This document shows positions 43,963-52,959 of a stretch of DNA of 64,000 bases, one piece after another. Both the position numbers and the translations under genes were made by a program. Within the stretch, counting starts at the first letter, position 1; the number at the start of each line of letters is the position of its first letter. The notes beneath the pieces are model-generated. The model did no database searches, was not told where the DNA came from, and saw only the letters and a list, made by a program, of their open reading frames with translations. The stretch comes from Persephonella marina EX-H1 (GTDB lineage: Bacteria > Aquificota > Aquificia > Aquificales > Hydrogenothermaceae): assembly GCF_000021565.1 (NCBI RefSeq), contig NC_012440.1:624672-688671 (forward strand), read 5' to 3'.

Positions 43963-44610
43963 TTAACCTCCTATCTGGACTATTGAGTTTAGATCAACAT
44001 TTATGTCATCAAATAAAACCTTTATTCCATCACTTTCCCTTACTACACTTTCAACGAGGCCTAAACTCTTCACAGAGCTTTTTACAGGACTCCCGTCTTT
44101 TGTGGCCTCTATATACACTGTGTAGTAACCGTCTGTTAAATTCGGGTTGTCTATCTCAAATGGGTAATCAACACCTCCCTGAAGGTTTGAAAAACTTTCT
44201 GTCTCAACAACATTTCCCTGTTTGTCCATTACAGTAACAGTAACTATATCAGCGTTGTCATCAAGTCTGAACGATACTGATGATCTACCATTTTCTACAA
44301 ATGTCTGGTTTCCCTCGTAGACGACTTTCTTACCTATAAGTCCTGATGCGTATAAAAGTGAGTTTGCCTCATTTGTCTCCTTTAGAAGTTCAACGGTTTC
44401 CTGAAAGCTGTTTAATACCTCCATCTCTCTGAGCTTTACTGTATTCTGGATGAAATCTGTTATATCGTTTGCCTGAAGTGGATCCTGCCACTGGAGATCT
44501 GCAAGTAAAACCTTTAGAAAGTCCTCATTTTCCATCTTTGAGTTATCATAACCTGCTTCTACTATCCTCACCTCATTTTTCTGTATATCATAAATCCCAG
44601 CTGATTCCAT
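43963..44610 (-). CDS. flgD: Flagellar hook-capping protein FlgD
   Basis: A 215-residue protein. The N-terminal part has MENEDFLKVLLADLQWQDPLQANDITDFI (core: LKVLLADLQWQDPL), typical of FlgD, and the C-terminal half is FlgD-Ig/FlgD-Tudor-like. It caps the growing hook. I chose ATG 44610, 6-7 bases after GGAGGTG; an upstream ATG at 44634 lies before that site. It overlaps fliI by 23 bases, leaving no room for fliJ. Confidence 0.92.
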   Translation of the reverse strand: MESAGIYDIQKNEVRIVEAGYDNSKMENEDFLKVLLADLQWQDPLQANDITDFIQNTVKLREMEVLNSFQETVELLKETNEANSLLYASGLIGKKVVYEGNQTFVENGRSSVSFRLDDNADIVTVTVMDKQGNVVETESFSNLQGGVDYPFEIDNPNLTDGYYTVYIEATKDGSPVKSSVKSLGLVESVVRESDGIKVLFDDINVDLNSIVQIGG

Positions 44611-45919
44611 ATTTTTCACCTCCTTCTTTAACAATCAGATCTATAAGTTCCTCCAGCTGTTTAAAAGATTCATTCAGGGTTACTTTTTTATGCATATCCT
44701 GTTTTATGAAGCCTTCCATCCTGCTGTGCATCTGTATCGCAAGATCTACCTTGGGTGTGGTTCCTTTCTTATATAATCCAAGATTGATCATATCCTCAGC
44801 TTCTCTGTATATACTCTCTATCTCTGTAAATATTCCCTGATATTTTAATATATCGTCAGATACTATCTGTGGCATTAACCTGCTTACACTTTTTAGAACA
44901 TCTATCGCGGGAAACACCCTTTTGTTTGCAAGCTCCCTTGAAAGGACTATATGACCATCTAAAAATCCCATCGCTGCATCAGCCACTGGATCCATTGTTA
45001 TATCATCACCTTCAACCAAAACTGTGTATATTCCCGTTATACTTCCCCTGTTGTAAAAATTACCGGCCTGCTCTATGAATTTTGGGAGCAGGGCAAATAC
45101 TGAAGGTGTGTAGCCTTTTGTTGTTGGTGGTTCACCAACTGCGAGACCTATCTCCCTCTGTGCCATAGCAAGTCTTGTGAGGGAGTCAAGGAGGAAGAGA
45201 ACATTTTTTCCCGAGTTTGAGAAAAATTTTGCAACAGCTATAGCCGAGTATGCGGCTCTTATCTTTGCTAGAGGAGTCTGGTCTGATGTTGCAACGATAA
45301 CAACAGACTTTTTCAGTCCTTCCTCTCCAAGGTTGTCCTCAATAAACTCTCTGACCTCTCTTCCCCTTTCACCTATAAGTGCTATAACGTTAACATCAGC
45401 CTCTGTAAACCTTGAGATCATACCGAGGAGTGTACTTTTACCAACACCTGCCCCTGAGAAGATACCTATCCTCTGTCCCTTCCCTATTGTAAGAAGTGCA
45501 TTTATTGATCTCACCCCAACATCAAGGGGTTCTTTTATCCTTTCTCTGTCAAGGGGATTTATCGTTGCATTTTTCAGGTAGTAATGGTGTGAAGGATTTA
45601 TCCTGTCTTTATTTAAAGGTTTTCCAAAAGGATCAAGAACAGTTCCTAAAAGCTCCTCACCAACCTCTATACTTACAGGTTCCTGCCTTGCCTCAACCCA
45701 GCTCCCAACTCTGATTCCTATAGTGTCATCAAAGGCCATAAGCAGGGTTTTCCCATCTTTAAAACCTACAACCTCAGCCTCAAGTCCATTTTCAAGAATA
45801 CAGGCATCTCCTATAGATACCTTGGGGAGAACAGCCTCTATGACGGGACCAACAACACCTGTTATCTTCCCCTTAACCTTATATCTTGGAATGCTTCTTA
45901 ATCTCTCTTTTAATCTCAT
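44588..45919 (-). CDS. fliI: Flagellar export ATPase FliI
   Basis: A 443-residue ATPase related to F1 beta. Walker A is GIFSGAGVGKSTLLG (near 165), Walker B VLFLLDSLTRLAMAQRE, and the export-type signature GYTPSVFALLPKFIEQAG is present. With FliH it energises and regulates entry of export substrates at the gate. The start overlaps fliH by 41 bases with no good ribosome site, suggesting translational coupling. Confidence 0.95.
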   Translation of the reverse strand: MRLKERLRSIPRYKVKGKITGVVGPVIEAVLPKVSIGDACILENGLEAEVVGFKDGKTLLMAFDDTIGIRVGSWVEARQEPVSIEVGEELLGTVLDPFGKPLNKDRINPSHHYYLKNATINPLDRERIKEPLDVGVRSINALLTIGKGQRIGIFSGAGVGKSTLLGMISRFTEADVNVIALIGERGREVREFIEDNLGEEGLKKSVVIVATSDQTPLAKIRAAYSAIAVAKFFSNSGKNVLFLLDSLTRLAMAQREIGLAVGEPPTTKGYTPSVFALLPKFIEQAGNFYNRGSITGIYTVLVEGDDITMDPVADAAMGFLDGHIVLSRELANKRVFPAIDVLKSVSRLMPQIVSDDILKYQGIFTEIESIYREAEDMINLGLYKKGTTPKVDLAIQMHSRMEGFIKQDMHKKVTLNESFKQLEELIDLIVKEGGEKYGISWDL

Positions 45920-46556
45920 CTTTCAGTATCTGCATCTTCTCCTTAAAGTTACTTTCAAGCTGTATATCTTCAATATTTATTCTGAAATCACCTTTTACAA
46001 GTGTTTTATCTATGGACACATCAAAGTTTTCCTTCTCAAGCATTTTTGCTACATCTTCCATATCAGGTGAGAGCGTTATCTTAAGTTTTGGGTAGTTTCT
46101 GAACTCATTTATCACCGAGATTATCTGCTGAGATAAGAATTTCTCGTTTTCCGGTGATATATAAAGGTAGTTTAACATCTCCTCAAGTGCTGAGAGTATA
46201 AGATCGTTTATATGGTCTATATACTCCTGGTAGGCTTTTTTTAAAGATTCTGAGAGCTCGTTTATCTCATTTTTAAGGGCTTTTATCTTTGATTCGTACT
46301 GATCTTTTATTTTTTTTATCTCTTCATCAAGTTTTTTTTCGAGCTGATCTGAAAACTCCTTTTCCGCTTCTTCCTTTCCCTTCAGGTATCCTTCTTTAAA
46401 TGCCTTTTCTTTTTCCTGCTGTATTCTTTTTTTAAGCTCTTCTTCTATCTTTTTTATCTTTTCCTGGTAGAACCTTTCTATCTCTTCTTTTGATATCTTT
46501 TCTAAGTCAGGTTTTTCCTCACCACTGCCAAAATCATCAAGCTCAAGCCTCGCCAT
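45879..46556 (-). CDS. fliH: FliH-like export ATPase regulator
   Basis: A 225-residue protein, acidic at the N-terminus, then a long highly charged coiled coil (about 20-120) and a C-terminal globular part (PENEKFLSQQIISVINEFRNYPKLKITLSPDMEDVAKML) matching the FliH/HrpE stator-like domain. FliH links FliI to FliN at the C-ring. Sequence is variable in this family; position between fliF and fliI settles it. Confidence 0.85.
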   Translation of the reverse strand: MARLELDDFGSGEEKPDLEKISKEEIERFYQEKIKKIEEELKKRIQQEKEKAFKEGYLKGKEEAEKEFSDQLEKKLDEEIKKIKDQYESKIKALKNEINELSESLKKAYQEYIDHINDLILSALEEMLNYLYISPENEKFLSQQIISVINEFRNYPKLKITLSPDMEDVAKMLEKENFDVSIDKTLVKGDFRINIEDIQLESNFKEKMQILKDEIKREIKKHSKI

Positions 46557-46557
46557 A

Positions 46558-48147
46558 CTATCTTCCTTCTTCTTTCATCCATTTTGTTATAAGTTCTGCT
46601 ATAAGTTCTGGGTTTTCCTGTGCAAGATCAACAAGTTTTCTGTATATAGGTTCCCTCTCAAGCTGGAACTCTTCCATCTCCTTTTCATGTATGGCATAGG
46701 CTGCAGCTGCCTCTGGAGATATTCCAGGTGGAACAGCTTCCGGTACTTTTTTCTTTCCCTTCAGGACTTTTACAAGAATGATCGCAGCAACTGCGAGAAC
46801 GGCAAGTCCAAGTATTCCTATAGCAACGAGAAGTATTATATCCTCAATCTTTCTCTCTTCAGCAACAGCAACTTCAGGTTTTGCCTCAAAAGGAACGCTT
46901 ACAACGGTTACCTGATCCCCTCTTTTTGGATCGTATCCTATAGCACTCTTTACAAGTGATTCGTATACCTTAAGCTCCTCTTCTGATCTTGGTATGAACC
47001 TGTATTTTTCATTACCCTCTTCATCTTTGACCTTCTCATACTTTCCATCTATAAGAACACCTACACTTATCTTTTTTATGTTGAATATAGGCTTCTGTGT
47101 GTTTACAAGGGATTTTGTTACGTTATAGTTCTTTGTTGTGTCTTTCCTCTCTTTCTGTTTGATAATACTTCCCTGTCCTGTCTCGTCTATAACAGGTGGA
47201 ACATTTGTAGGTGTTCCAGGTGGTAGAGCTTCCTGCTGTTTAAACTCCTTTTCTTTTTCCTGTATCTTCCTTTCACTTACAACAGCTGTTCTGTCAGGAT
47301 CGTATATCTCATCCTGCTGTTGAAGTTTTCCTGTTTCTATCTCAACTGTAGCTCTAACAACAACCTTTCCCTCACCTAAGGCTCTTGAGAGCATTGTCTG
47401 GACATTTTTCTCAATCTGTCTCTCAAGTTTCCTTTTTATCTCAACATTTTTGTCTGAGACTGCTGTTACCGTGTCTTCCTCAAGTATATCTGAAAGAACT
47501 CTCCCCCTGTTATCAACAACGGTCACATTTTCAGGCTTAAGTTTTGGAACAGCATGTGAAACGAGAAATACAACAGCCTTAACCTGTTCTTTTGTGAGAT
47601 CCTTCCCCGGCCAGAGTTTCAGTATTATGGATGCTTTAGGTTCATCCTCTTCCCTTACGAATATGCTCTCCTTTGGAAGGGCTATATTTACCTTGGCGTC
47701 CCTCACTGGGTCAAGCTGTCTTATCGTTCTTGATAGCTCACCTTCTAGGGCTCTCAGATAGTTAACATTTTCCTGAAACTGTGTTATTCCCATCTTTGGT
47801 TCTTCAAAAATCTCAAATCCTACGGTCTTTCCTGATGGAAGTCCTTTGGCAGCGAGTTTCAGTCTTATCTCATGGACTTTATTTCTTGGAACAAGTATTA
47901 TGCTTCCATCTCCCTCAACTTTGTACGGTATGTTTTCCTCCTGAAGAACAGATAGAATACTTCCTGCGTCATCAGGGTTTAGATGTGTGTATAAAACACC
48001 ATACTCTTCCTTTGTTACCGTTTTGAAGGCTATAATCCCAAGGAATGTTATCAGGAGAAGTCCTGCAATTATTAATGCTATATTTCTTGGGTTTAGATTT
48101 TTTTTAATAAACTCTGAAGTTTTTTTAAGAATCTCGTTAAAATCCAA
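46558..48147 (-). CDS. fliF: Flagellar MS-ring protein FliF
   Basis: A 529-residue protein with two membrane helices (about 23-42 and 430-452) enclosing a large periplasmic region. Ring-building motifs include YGVLYTHLNPDDAGSILSVLQEENIPYKV, LEGELSRTIRQLDPVRDAKVNIALP (core LSRTIRQLDPV) and SILKLWPG-like KASIILKLWPGK. The C-terminal cytoplasmic tail that binds FliG is conserved. fliG is not adjacent here but lies upstream of fliM. Confidence 0.95.
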   Translation of the reverse strand: MDFNEILKKTSEFIKKNLNPRNIALIIAGLLLITFLGIIAFKTVTKEEYGVLYTHLNPDDAGSILSVLQEENIPYKVEGDGSIILVPRNKVHEIRLKLAAKGLPSGKTVGFEIFEEPKMGITQFQENVNYLRALEGELSRTIRQLDPVRDAKVNIALPKESIFVREEDEPKASIILKLWPGKDLTKEQVKAVVFLVSHAVPKLKPENVTVVDNRGRVLSDILEEDTVTAVSDKNVEIKRKLERQIEKNVQTMLSRALGEGKVVVRATVEIETGKLQQQDEIYDPDRTAVVSERKIQEKEKEFKQQEALPPGTPTNVPPVIDETGQGSIIKQKERKDTTKNYNVTKSLVNTQKPIFNIKKISVGVLIDGKYEKVKDEEGNEKYRFIPRSEEELKVYESLVKSAIGYDPKRGDQVTVVSVPFEAKPEVAVAEERKIEDIILLVAIGILGLAVLAVAAIILVKVLKGKKKVPEAVPPGISPEAAAAYAIHEKEMEEFQLEREPIYRKLVDLAQENPELIAELITKWMKEEGR

Positions 48148-48159
48148 GTTTTCCTACCT

Positions 48160-48444
48160 CTACACCTGCATTCTCATTATTTCCTGATAGCTTTCCAGAG
48201 CTTTGTTTCTTATCTCAGTTATAAGTCTCAATGATATATCAGATTTTGCTATCTGGTACATAAGGTTTTCAAGGTTTTCAACCTCACCTGCAGCTATCTT
48301 TCTTTCAGCTTCTTTTGCAACCTTCAGATCGTAATTAACATCTGCCACAAACTCCTCTAAAACCTCACTGAAAGGTTTTACCTCCTTTTCATTCTTCTGT
48401 TTACTGACAAGTGATGTAAAATCATTTAGACCTTCAATTCTCAT
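48160..48444 (-). CDS. fliE: Flagellar MS ring-rod junction protein FliE
   Basis: A 94-residue protein; the C-terminal half NLENLMYQIAKSDISLRLITEIRNKALESYQEIMRMQV (core SLRLITEIRNKALESYQEI) is FliE-specific. It joins the MS ring to the proximal rod and is probably among the first exported proteins. It lies between flgC and fliF. Confidence 0.93.
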   Translation of the reverse strand: MRIEGLNDFTSLVSKQKNEKEVKPFSEVLEEFVADVNYDLKVAKEAERKIAAGEVENLENLMYQIAKSDISLRLITEIRNKALESYQEIMRMQV

Positions 48445-48465
48445 AACAGATCCCCCTGCTCCTTA

Positions 48466-48876
48466 TTAGACTCTTATCAGCTCAAGAGATTTTAAAAGCA
48501 TATCCTTATGTGTATTGAAAGCTGTCAGGTTTGCCTCGTATGTTCTTATAGCTGACATCATATCAACCATCTCCCTTAAAGGATCAACATTCGGGTATGC
48601 CACATAACCGTTCTGGTCAGCATCAGGATGTGAAGGGTCAAACTTTAGTTTGAATGGTGAAGGATCTTCTATAACCTCAGGTATTTTCACCTTGTAAACT
48701 GGTGTTTTTGTCTGGTTATCAAGTACAGCCTGAAAGACAGGAACCTTTCTTCTGTAAGGCTGTCCGTCCTCAGTTCTTGTTGAGTTTACATTTGCAAGAT
48801 TACTTGATGTTATATCAATCCTTATTCTCTGTGCAGCCATCCCTGTTACTGAAACCTCAAGTCCTTTGAATATCAT
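48466..48876 (-). CDS. flgC: Flagellar proximal rod protein FlgC
   Basis: A 136-residue rod protein with the N-terminal motif RIDITSSNLANVNSTRTEDGQPYRR and the FlgC-type YVAYPNVDPLREMVDMMSA (core YPNVDPLREMVDMM) before a C-terminal helix. Exported axial protein, no signal peptide. Gene order flgB-flgC-fliE is standard. Confidence 0.95.
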   Translation of the reverse strand: MIFKGLEVSVTGMAAQRIRIDITSSNLANVNSTRTEDGQPYRRKVPVFQAVLDNQTKTPVYKVKIPEVIEDPSPFKLKFDPSHPDADQNGYVAYPNVDPLREMVDMMSAIRTYEANLTAFNTHKDMLLKSLELIRV

Positions 48877-48890
48877 CTTACTCCCTCCGA

Positions 48891-49268
48891 TTATCTACCA
48901 GTTATAGCATACTTAAGTTTTGCCATCTCTTTTTTCATTGATTCTAAAAGTGTTTTGTACATTATTGAGCTTTCTGCAAGTTTGGCCAGTTCTTCCTCCA
49001 CATTAACCTGATTCTGATCGTAACCTGTAAGCTTTCCCTGTTCAACCAGTTTGATTGATGATCTTTCCTCAGGAAAAGGGTCTATATGTTTTGGGTCTGT
49101 TTTCTTTAGTTTTATCTGCTCTGTTAAAACCTTCTCAAAAACGAGATCCTTAGGCTTGTAAAAAGGAGTATCAGCATTCGCTATATTACTCTGTATAACC
49201 TTTGTCCTTTCTAAAAAGTATGATGCCTTCTCTTCAAGTCTATCTATATGGGAAAAAAGCTCACTCAT
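48891..49268 (-). CDS. flgB: Flagellar proximal rod protein FlgB
   Basis: A 125-residue rod protein with QSNIANADTPFYKPKDLVFE near 24-43 and a C-terminal helix LAESSIMYKTLLESM. Its start overlaps the stop of the TPR gene (ATGA), so the two are translationally coupled. Confidence 0.94.
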   Translation of the reverse strand: MSELFSHIDRLEEKASYFLERTKVIQSNIANADTPFYKPKDLVFEKVLTEQIKLKKTDPKHIDPFPEERSSIKLVEQGKLTGYDQNQVNVEEELAKLAESSIMYKTLLESMKKEMAKLKYAITGR

Positions 49269-51217
49269 CTTGAGACCTCCTTCATAAGGATGCTGTCCTC
49301 ATATACATTTTTAGCCACTGAAGACCATGAGGTATCACATTTTTCTATCTTTTTCATATATTTTTCAGTTTCCTCTGATCCAGTTCTTACCATACTGATC
49401 AACAGCCAGCTGTTAATGTTGCAGTCATCTAACTTTTCGGATACAGGTAGGAGTATGTTTAACACATCACTGTATCTGTTTTCAGATATAGATCTGGTGA
49501 TTATACGTGAGATATATTTTCTGAAGAAAGGGTCAGAATAGAATCTGTATAGATCATCCTTTATCTTTGATAGTGTTTTAATAGAACTGTCTAAATTCCC
49601 GGATCTAAAATAAAGTACGGCTTCTAAAAGTAAAGCCTCCTTATCATTTTTACAGGTATTTAGTATCTCTGAGCTTTTTCTGGTATCTCTGTCGAGCTCT
49701 ATTATATTCTTTGTGTACAGTTTTGCGTAGTTACAGTTTCTGTTTTTCATCTTTGACAGGACTTCAAGAGATTTTTTAAACTTGTTCTCCTCAAAGTAAA
49801 CCTTCGCAAGAGCAAGTCTTGAGATATCATCATTCCATTTCTTCAGTATCCATTCTGCAAGATCGATCCTGTCCTTTCTCATATTACATTTTTTCAGGTC
49901 TTCAACTATCTTTAATAGGACTTTTCTGTCAAATATGTTTTTGAAAAATCTTCTGTTTGTCCTGTAAAGCTCACAGATTTTATCCGGCGGCAGTTCCAAT
50001 AATCCTTTATCCCAGAGCTTTCTGATATACTCCTTCTGCTCGTAAAGCATCCTCTCCGGATATATAAGGGAAAGCTCTTTAACAAGTTCTGAAAAAAGTG
50101 ACTCGTTCTTCATATCAAAAACCATCTTCCCAAAGTTTCCTATGGCAAAATTTCCTATGTACGAATTTCTGTTTGACACAAGCATCCTGTAAACGAATCT
50201 TAAAGGTTTTTCAAAATCTTTATCCTTTTTCTTAAGTAGATATATCTTTTCCTTTATCCTTCTATCATCTTCCATACTTAAGATCTTGAGTTTTGCAACC
50301 TTTGCTTCCTGTGAATCGGGGTATTTCTCAACTATTGAGTAGTAATAATTAAAGGCCGTTATCTTATCTCCTTTTATGTTGAAGATATCTCCAAGTCTGA
50401 GAAGTGATCTTCTTATTATCTCCTCATCCTTTATCAGACTTATTATCCTTCTGAAAAGCTGTTTTGAGAACTCGTACTTTCTTATCCTGTATGTGTTTTC
50501 TGCAAATATGTAGTAGTAGTATGGATTTTCTATAAGGTAAGGCTCATACTCTTTGTAAACCTTTGAGAGGTATTCATATGCCTTCTCGTAATTACCTTTC
50601 TGGAACTCTAAAAGACCTTTTATAAACTCAAACTCTTTTTTCTCCTCATGTGAAAGCTCTTCAACATTCACAAAAACTATATACCTTGTCACAAGATCCA
50701 TCTTGTGAGTCCATGCTGCTGTTCTCAGTATCGCTGCTATCGTTTTGAACTGCTGTTTCTTTGTCAATGCTCTGTAGAAAGCCAATTTATAAAGAGCAAG
50801 GGCCCTTTCATACATGTATAGATTCTCATATATATTTCCCTTTGTGTAATAAAAATCCCAGTTTTCAGAGTTTTTAGCCATATATGAGTATTTGTTTATA
50901 TAGTTCAGAGCTTTTAAGATAAGTGATTTTTTTCCTGTCTTTCTCCCAAGTTCAAGATATATCTTTGCTGTTAGAAAAAGTGCGTCAGAGTAATGTATAT
51001 TATCCCTGTGGGTTATAAGTTTTGTAAGAAGGTTGAGGGCTGAGTAGTAGGACTTCCTTCTGTACATCTGGATGGCTTCTCTATATATCTGTGAGGCCTC
51101 TTCTTCAGAAAGGCTTTTAAAAGGACTCTCCTGCTGGTTTAAAACAGTTTTTTCCTCTGCAAAGGAGGGAGATATTATTATTAAAAGAACCGTTAAGATC
51201 AGTTTAAACCCTGACAT
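49265..51217 (-). CDS. Exported TPR-repeat protein in flagellar operon, unknown
   Basis: A 650-residue protein with a Sec signal peptide (cleavage after SFA, about residue 20) followed by helical repeats nearly to the end. At least five TPR-like hairpins can be seen (for example YSALNLLTKLITHRD, ERALALYKLAFYRAL, GNYEKAYEYLSKVYKEY, ITAFNYYYSIVEKYPDSQEA, KKSLEVLSKMKNRNC). No enzyme motif. It overlaps fliK upstream by 14 bases and flgB downstream by 4, so it is firmly part of the flagellar unit. A periplasmic scaffold role for rod or ring assembly is an inference; I do not recognise an equivalent in model flagella. Confidence 0.75.
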   Translation of the reverse strand: MSGFKLILTVLLIIISPSFAEEKTVLNQQESPFKSLSEEEASQIYREAIQMYRRKSYYSALNLLTKLITHRDNIHYSDALFLTAKIYLELGRKTGKKSLILKALNYINKYSYMAKNSENWDFYYTKGNIYENLYMYERALALYKLAFYRALTKKQQFKTIAAILRTAAWTHKMDLVTRYIVFVNVEELSHEEKKEFEFIKGLLEFQKGNYEKAYEYLSKVYKEYEPYLIENPYYYYIFAENTYRIRKYEFSKQLFRRIISLIKDEEIIRRSLLRLGDIFNIKGDKITAFNYYYSIVEKYPDSQEAKVAKLKILSMEDDRRIKEKIYLLKKKDKDFEKPLRFVYRMLVSNRNSYIGNFAIGNFGKMVFDMKNESLFSELVKELSLIYPERMLYEQKEYIRKLWDKGLLELPPDKICELYRTNRRFFKNIFDRKVLLKIVEDLKKCNMRKDRIDLAEWILKKWNDDISRLALAKVYFEENKFKKSLEVLSKMKNRNCNYAKLYTKNIIELDRDTRKSSEILNTCKNDKEALLLEAVLYFRSGNLDSSIKTLSKIKDDLYRFYSDPFFRKYISRIITRSISENRYSDVLNILLPVSEKLDDCNINSWLLISMVRTGSEETEKYMKKIEKCDTSWSSVAKNVYEDSILMKEVSR

Positions 51218-52895
51218 TTATTTCACTTCTACTGTAGTAGTTTTCTCCGGATTTTCTGTTCTCTAAATATGTTTTTTTATCCTTTGTTTTCAGTCTCAGA
51301 TTAAACTGTTCAAAGCCTGACTCTTTAAGTATATCACCTATCTGGTTTTTAAGCTGTTCCAGGGATGCTGTTGTCTGGTTGTGGAATATAACTGTCATAT
51401 TAAGAAAGTTTCTGTTGAGCTTTACGTTCATATTAAGATCTTCAAGTTTTATATTCATTGTAAAATGTCTGTTGAAGTTCTGGGTTTCGTTTTCTGGGAT
51501 ATTTTCGTCAAAACTGATGTAGGAAAAGCCCTCTTTATTCTCACCGTTACTGAAATTCTGATCGCTGTAAGAATGTTTACTTCCCCCTGATTCCTCTACA
51601 TTGATGAAAAGATCCCTGTTGATGATTGTCTCAGTTTTTCTGTTTGTTTCAGGGTTTCTGTTCTCTTTTTGATTCAGAGTGATCTGCAGGTTGTCCTCAA
51701 GTCTGTCAGGTATCTCATTTTGATCGGGGAAGATCTTTGTATCTTTTTTTTCAGTCTGTATTTTTTCTTTTGTGGAGGTTTTGGAAAGTTTGATCTGGGC
51801 GTTTTGTACTTCATTTCTGGTCTTTTTGTTTGATATTTCTTCCCTGCTATGTGAATTTTTGCTGGAAATTATCTCTTCTGTTTTTTTGTGAGTGTTTATA
51901 TTGAGTGTTTTACCGTTATCCGTCTTTGTATCTCTTTTAAATATAAAATACTGTTCACTGTTTTTGTTTTCCTGTACTTTTTTTCTGCTGTCTGTATTCA
52001 AAATCTCCTGACCGTTTTTTGATGTATAACCGGTTGATTTATAAAAATCAGTGTTTAGCTCAACATTTTTTTCTGTTTTCTGTGGTCTATTTTTTACTAT
52101 CTCTTTCTCTGTTTTTGCTGTTTCAGGTTGGGGACTCACGTATTTCGCTCTTTTCTCCCCTGTTCTCTCCTGACTTTTCAAAGGATGACTTTCAGCTTTT
52201 TTTATAAAATTATCTGGAGATGGCTGAATAGCTGTTTGTTTAGTACCGGATTCTTTTTCTTTAACGATTTTTTCTTTTATATGGTTTTTTTCGTCGTTGT
52301 TCTTAATAATATAAAAATGTCTGTTTTCCTTTTTCTCGGTTAGATATGTATGAGGATCTTCTGTTTTGACACTGTAATTTTTCTGCTGGTTGTATACACT
52401 CTTTACTTTTTCTTTTCCAATGGGGATCTCGATCTCAGATTTATCGTTCTTTGTCTGTTTTTTTTCGATCTGAAGATTCTTTTCAGTTGATTCCTGTAGA
52501 AAACTGTAATATTTTTTCGCTTTAGCTATTTCCTGCTCTGGTTCTTTTTTAGAAAGTTCTTCAGGATGGATGTTTAAATCCTGTCTGTGTTCATCAGATT
52601 TTAAACTTTTATCTCTCTCTCTGTTTTTTTGGAAATAGACTACTTTAAAAAACAACGGTATATGACTGTTCTCAACTTTTGTGGCATATGCTTCAGTTTT
52701 TGGTTCTGGTTTTTTTTCTGACTTTTCTGTTTTCTTTGTTATCTCTGATGAATTTTTGATTTTTTTATCATTTTTTATCATTTTTTCGGTTGTTTTTAGA
52801 AGAACGGATATGAAATCAACAGAGTTTTTCTTTTTTTTATTTTTTCCTTGCTTTACTCCTTTTATCTGTGCTGGATTCTCAACAGCTATTTTCAT
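51204..52895 (-). CDS. fliK: FliK-like hook-length control protein
   Basis: A 563-residue protein whose first 430 residues are low-complexity, rich in Lys, Glu, Asn, Ser and Thr (a flexible ruler-like region). The C-terminal domain (about 470-545: NIKLEDLNMNVKLNRNFLNMTVIFHN, then SLEQLKNQIGDILKESGFEQFNLRL) matches the FliK/Flg_hook domain that contacts FlhB to switch export specificity. No signal peptide, as for a type III substrate. A weak sigma-28-like promoter precedes it. Confidence 0.85.
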   Translation of the reverse strand: MKIAVENPAQIKGVKQGKNKKKKNSVDFISVLLKTTEKMIKNDKKIKNSSEITKKTEKSEKKPEPKTEAYATKVENSHIPLFFKVVYFQKNRERDKSLKSDEHRQDLNIHPEELSKKEPEQEIAKAKKYYSFLQESTEKNLQIEKKQTKNDKSEIEIPIGKEKVKSVYNQQKNYSVKTEDPHTYLTEKKENRHFYIIKNNDEKNHIKEKIVKEKESGTKQTAIQPSPDNFIKKAESHPLKSQERTGEKRAKYVSPQPETAKTEKEIVKNRPQKTEKNVELNTDFYKSTGYTSKNGQEILNTDSRKKVQENKNSEQYFIFKRDTKTDNGKTLNINTHKKTEEIISSKNSHSREEISNKKTRNEVQNAQIKLSKTSTKEKIQTEKKDTKIFPDQNEIPDRLEDNLQITLNQKENRNPETNRKTETIINRDLFINVEESGGSKHSYSDQNFSNGENKEGFSYISFDENIPENETQNFNRHFTMNIKLEDLNMNVKLNRNFLNMTVIFHNQTTASLEQLKNQIGDILKESGFEQFNLRLKTKDKKTYLENRKSGENYYSRSEINVRV

Positions 52896-52932
52896 ATATC
52901 TACCATTTAATTTTTATTTAAATCTAAAATCT

Positions 52933-52959
52933 TTTTCGTAAGTTTGCAAAAATTGTTAA
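52933..52959 (-). promoter_or_regulatory. Weak sigma-28-like promoter before fliK
   Basis: On the minus strand TTAA (52959-52956), 15 bases, TACGAAAA (52940-52933), matching 5 of 8 bases of GCCGATAA. As at the flgF promoter, the -35 overlaps the stop of the upstream gene. Confidence 0.28.

Noticed and set aside
51600-52800. Possible repeat protein or mobile element in the Lys/Glu/Asn-rich part of fliK
   Set aside because: The region is low-complexity without regular repeats, and both the C-terminal domain and the operon position fit FliK.
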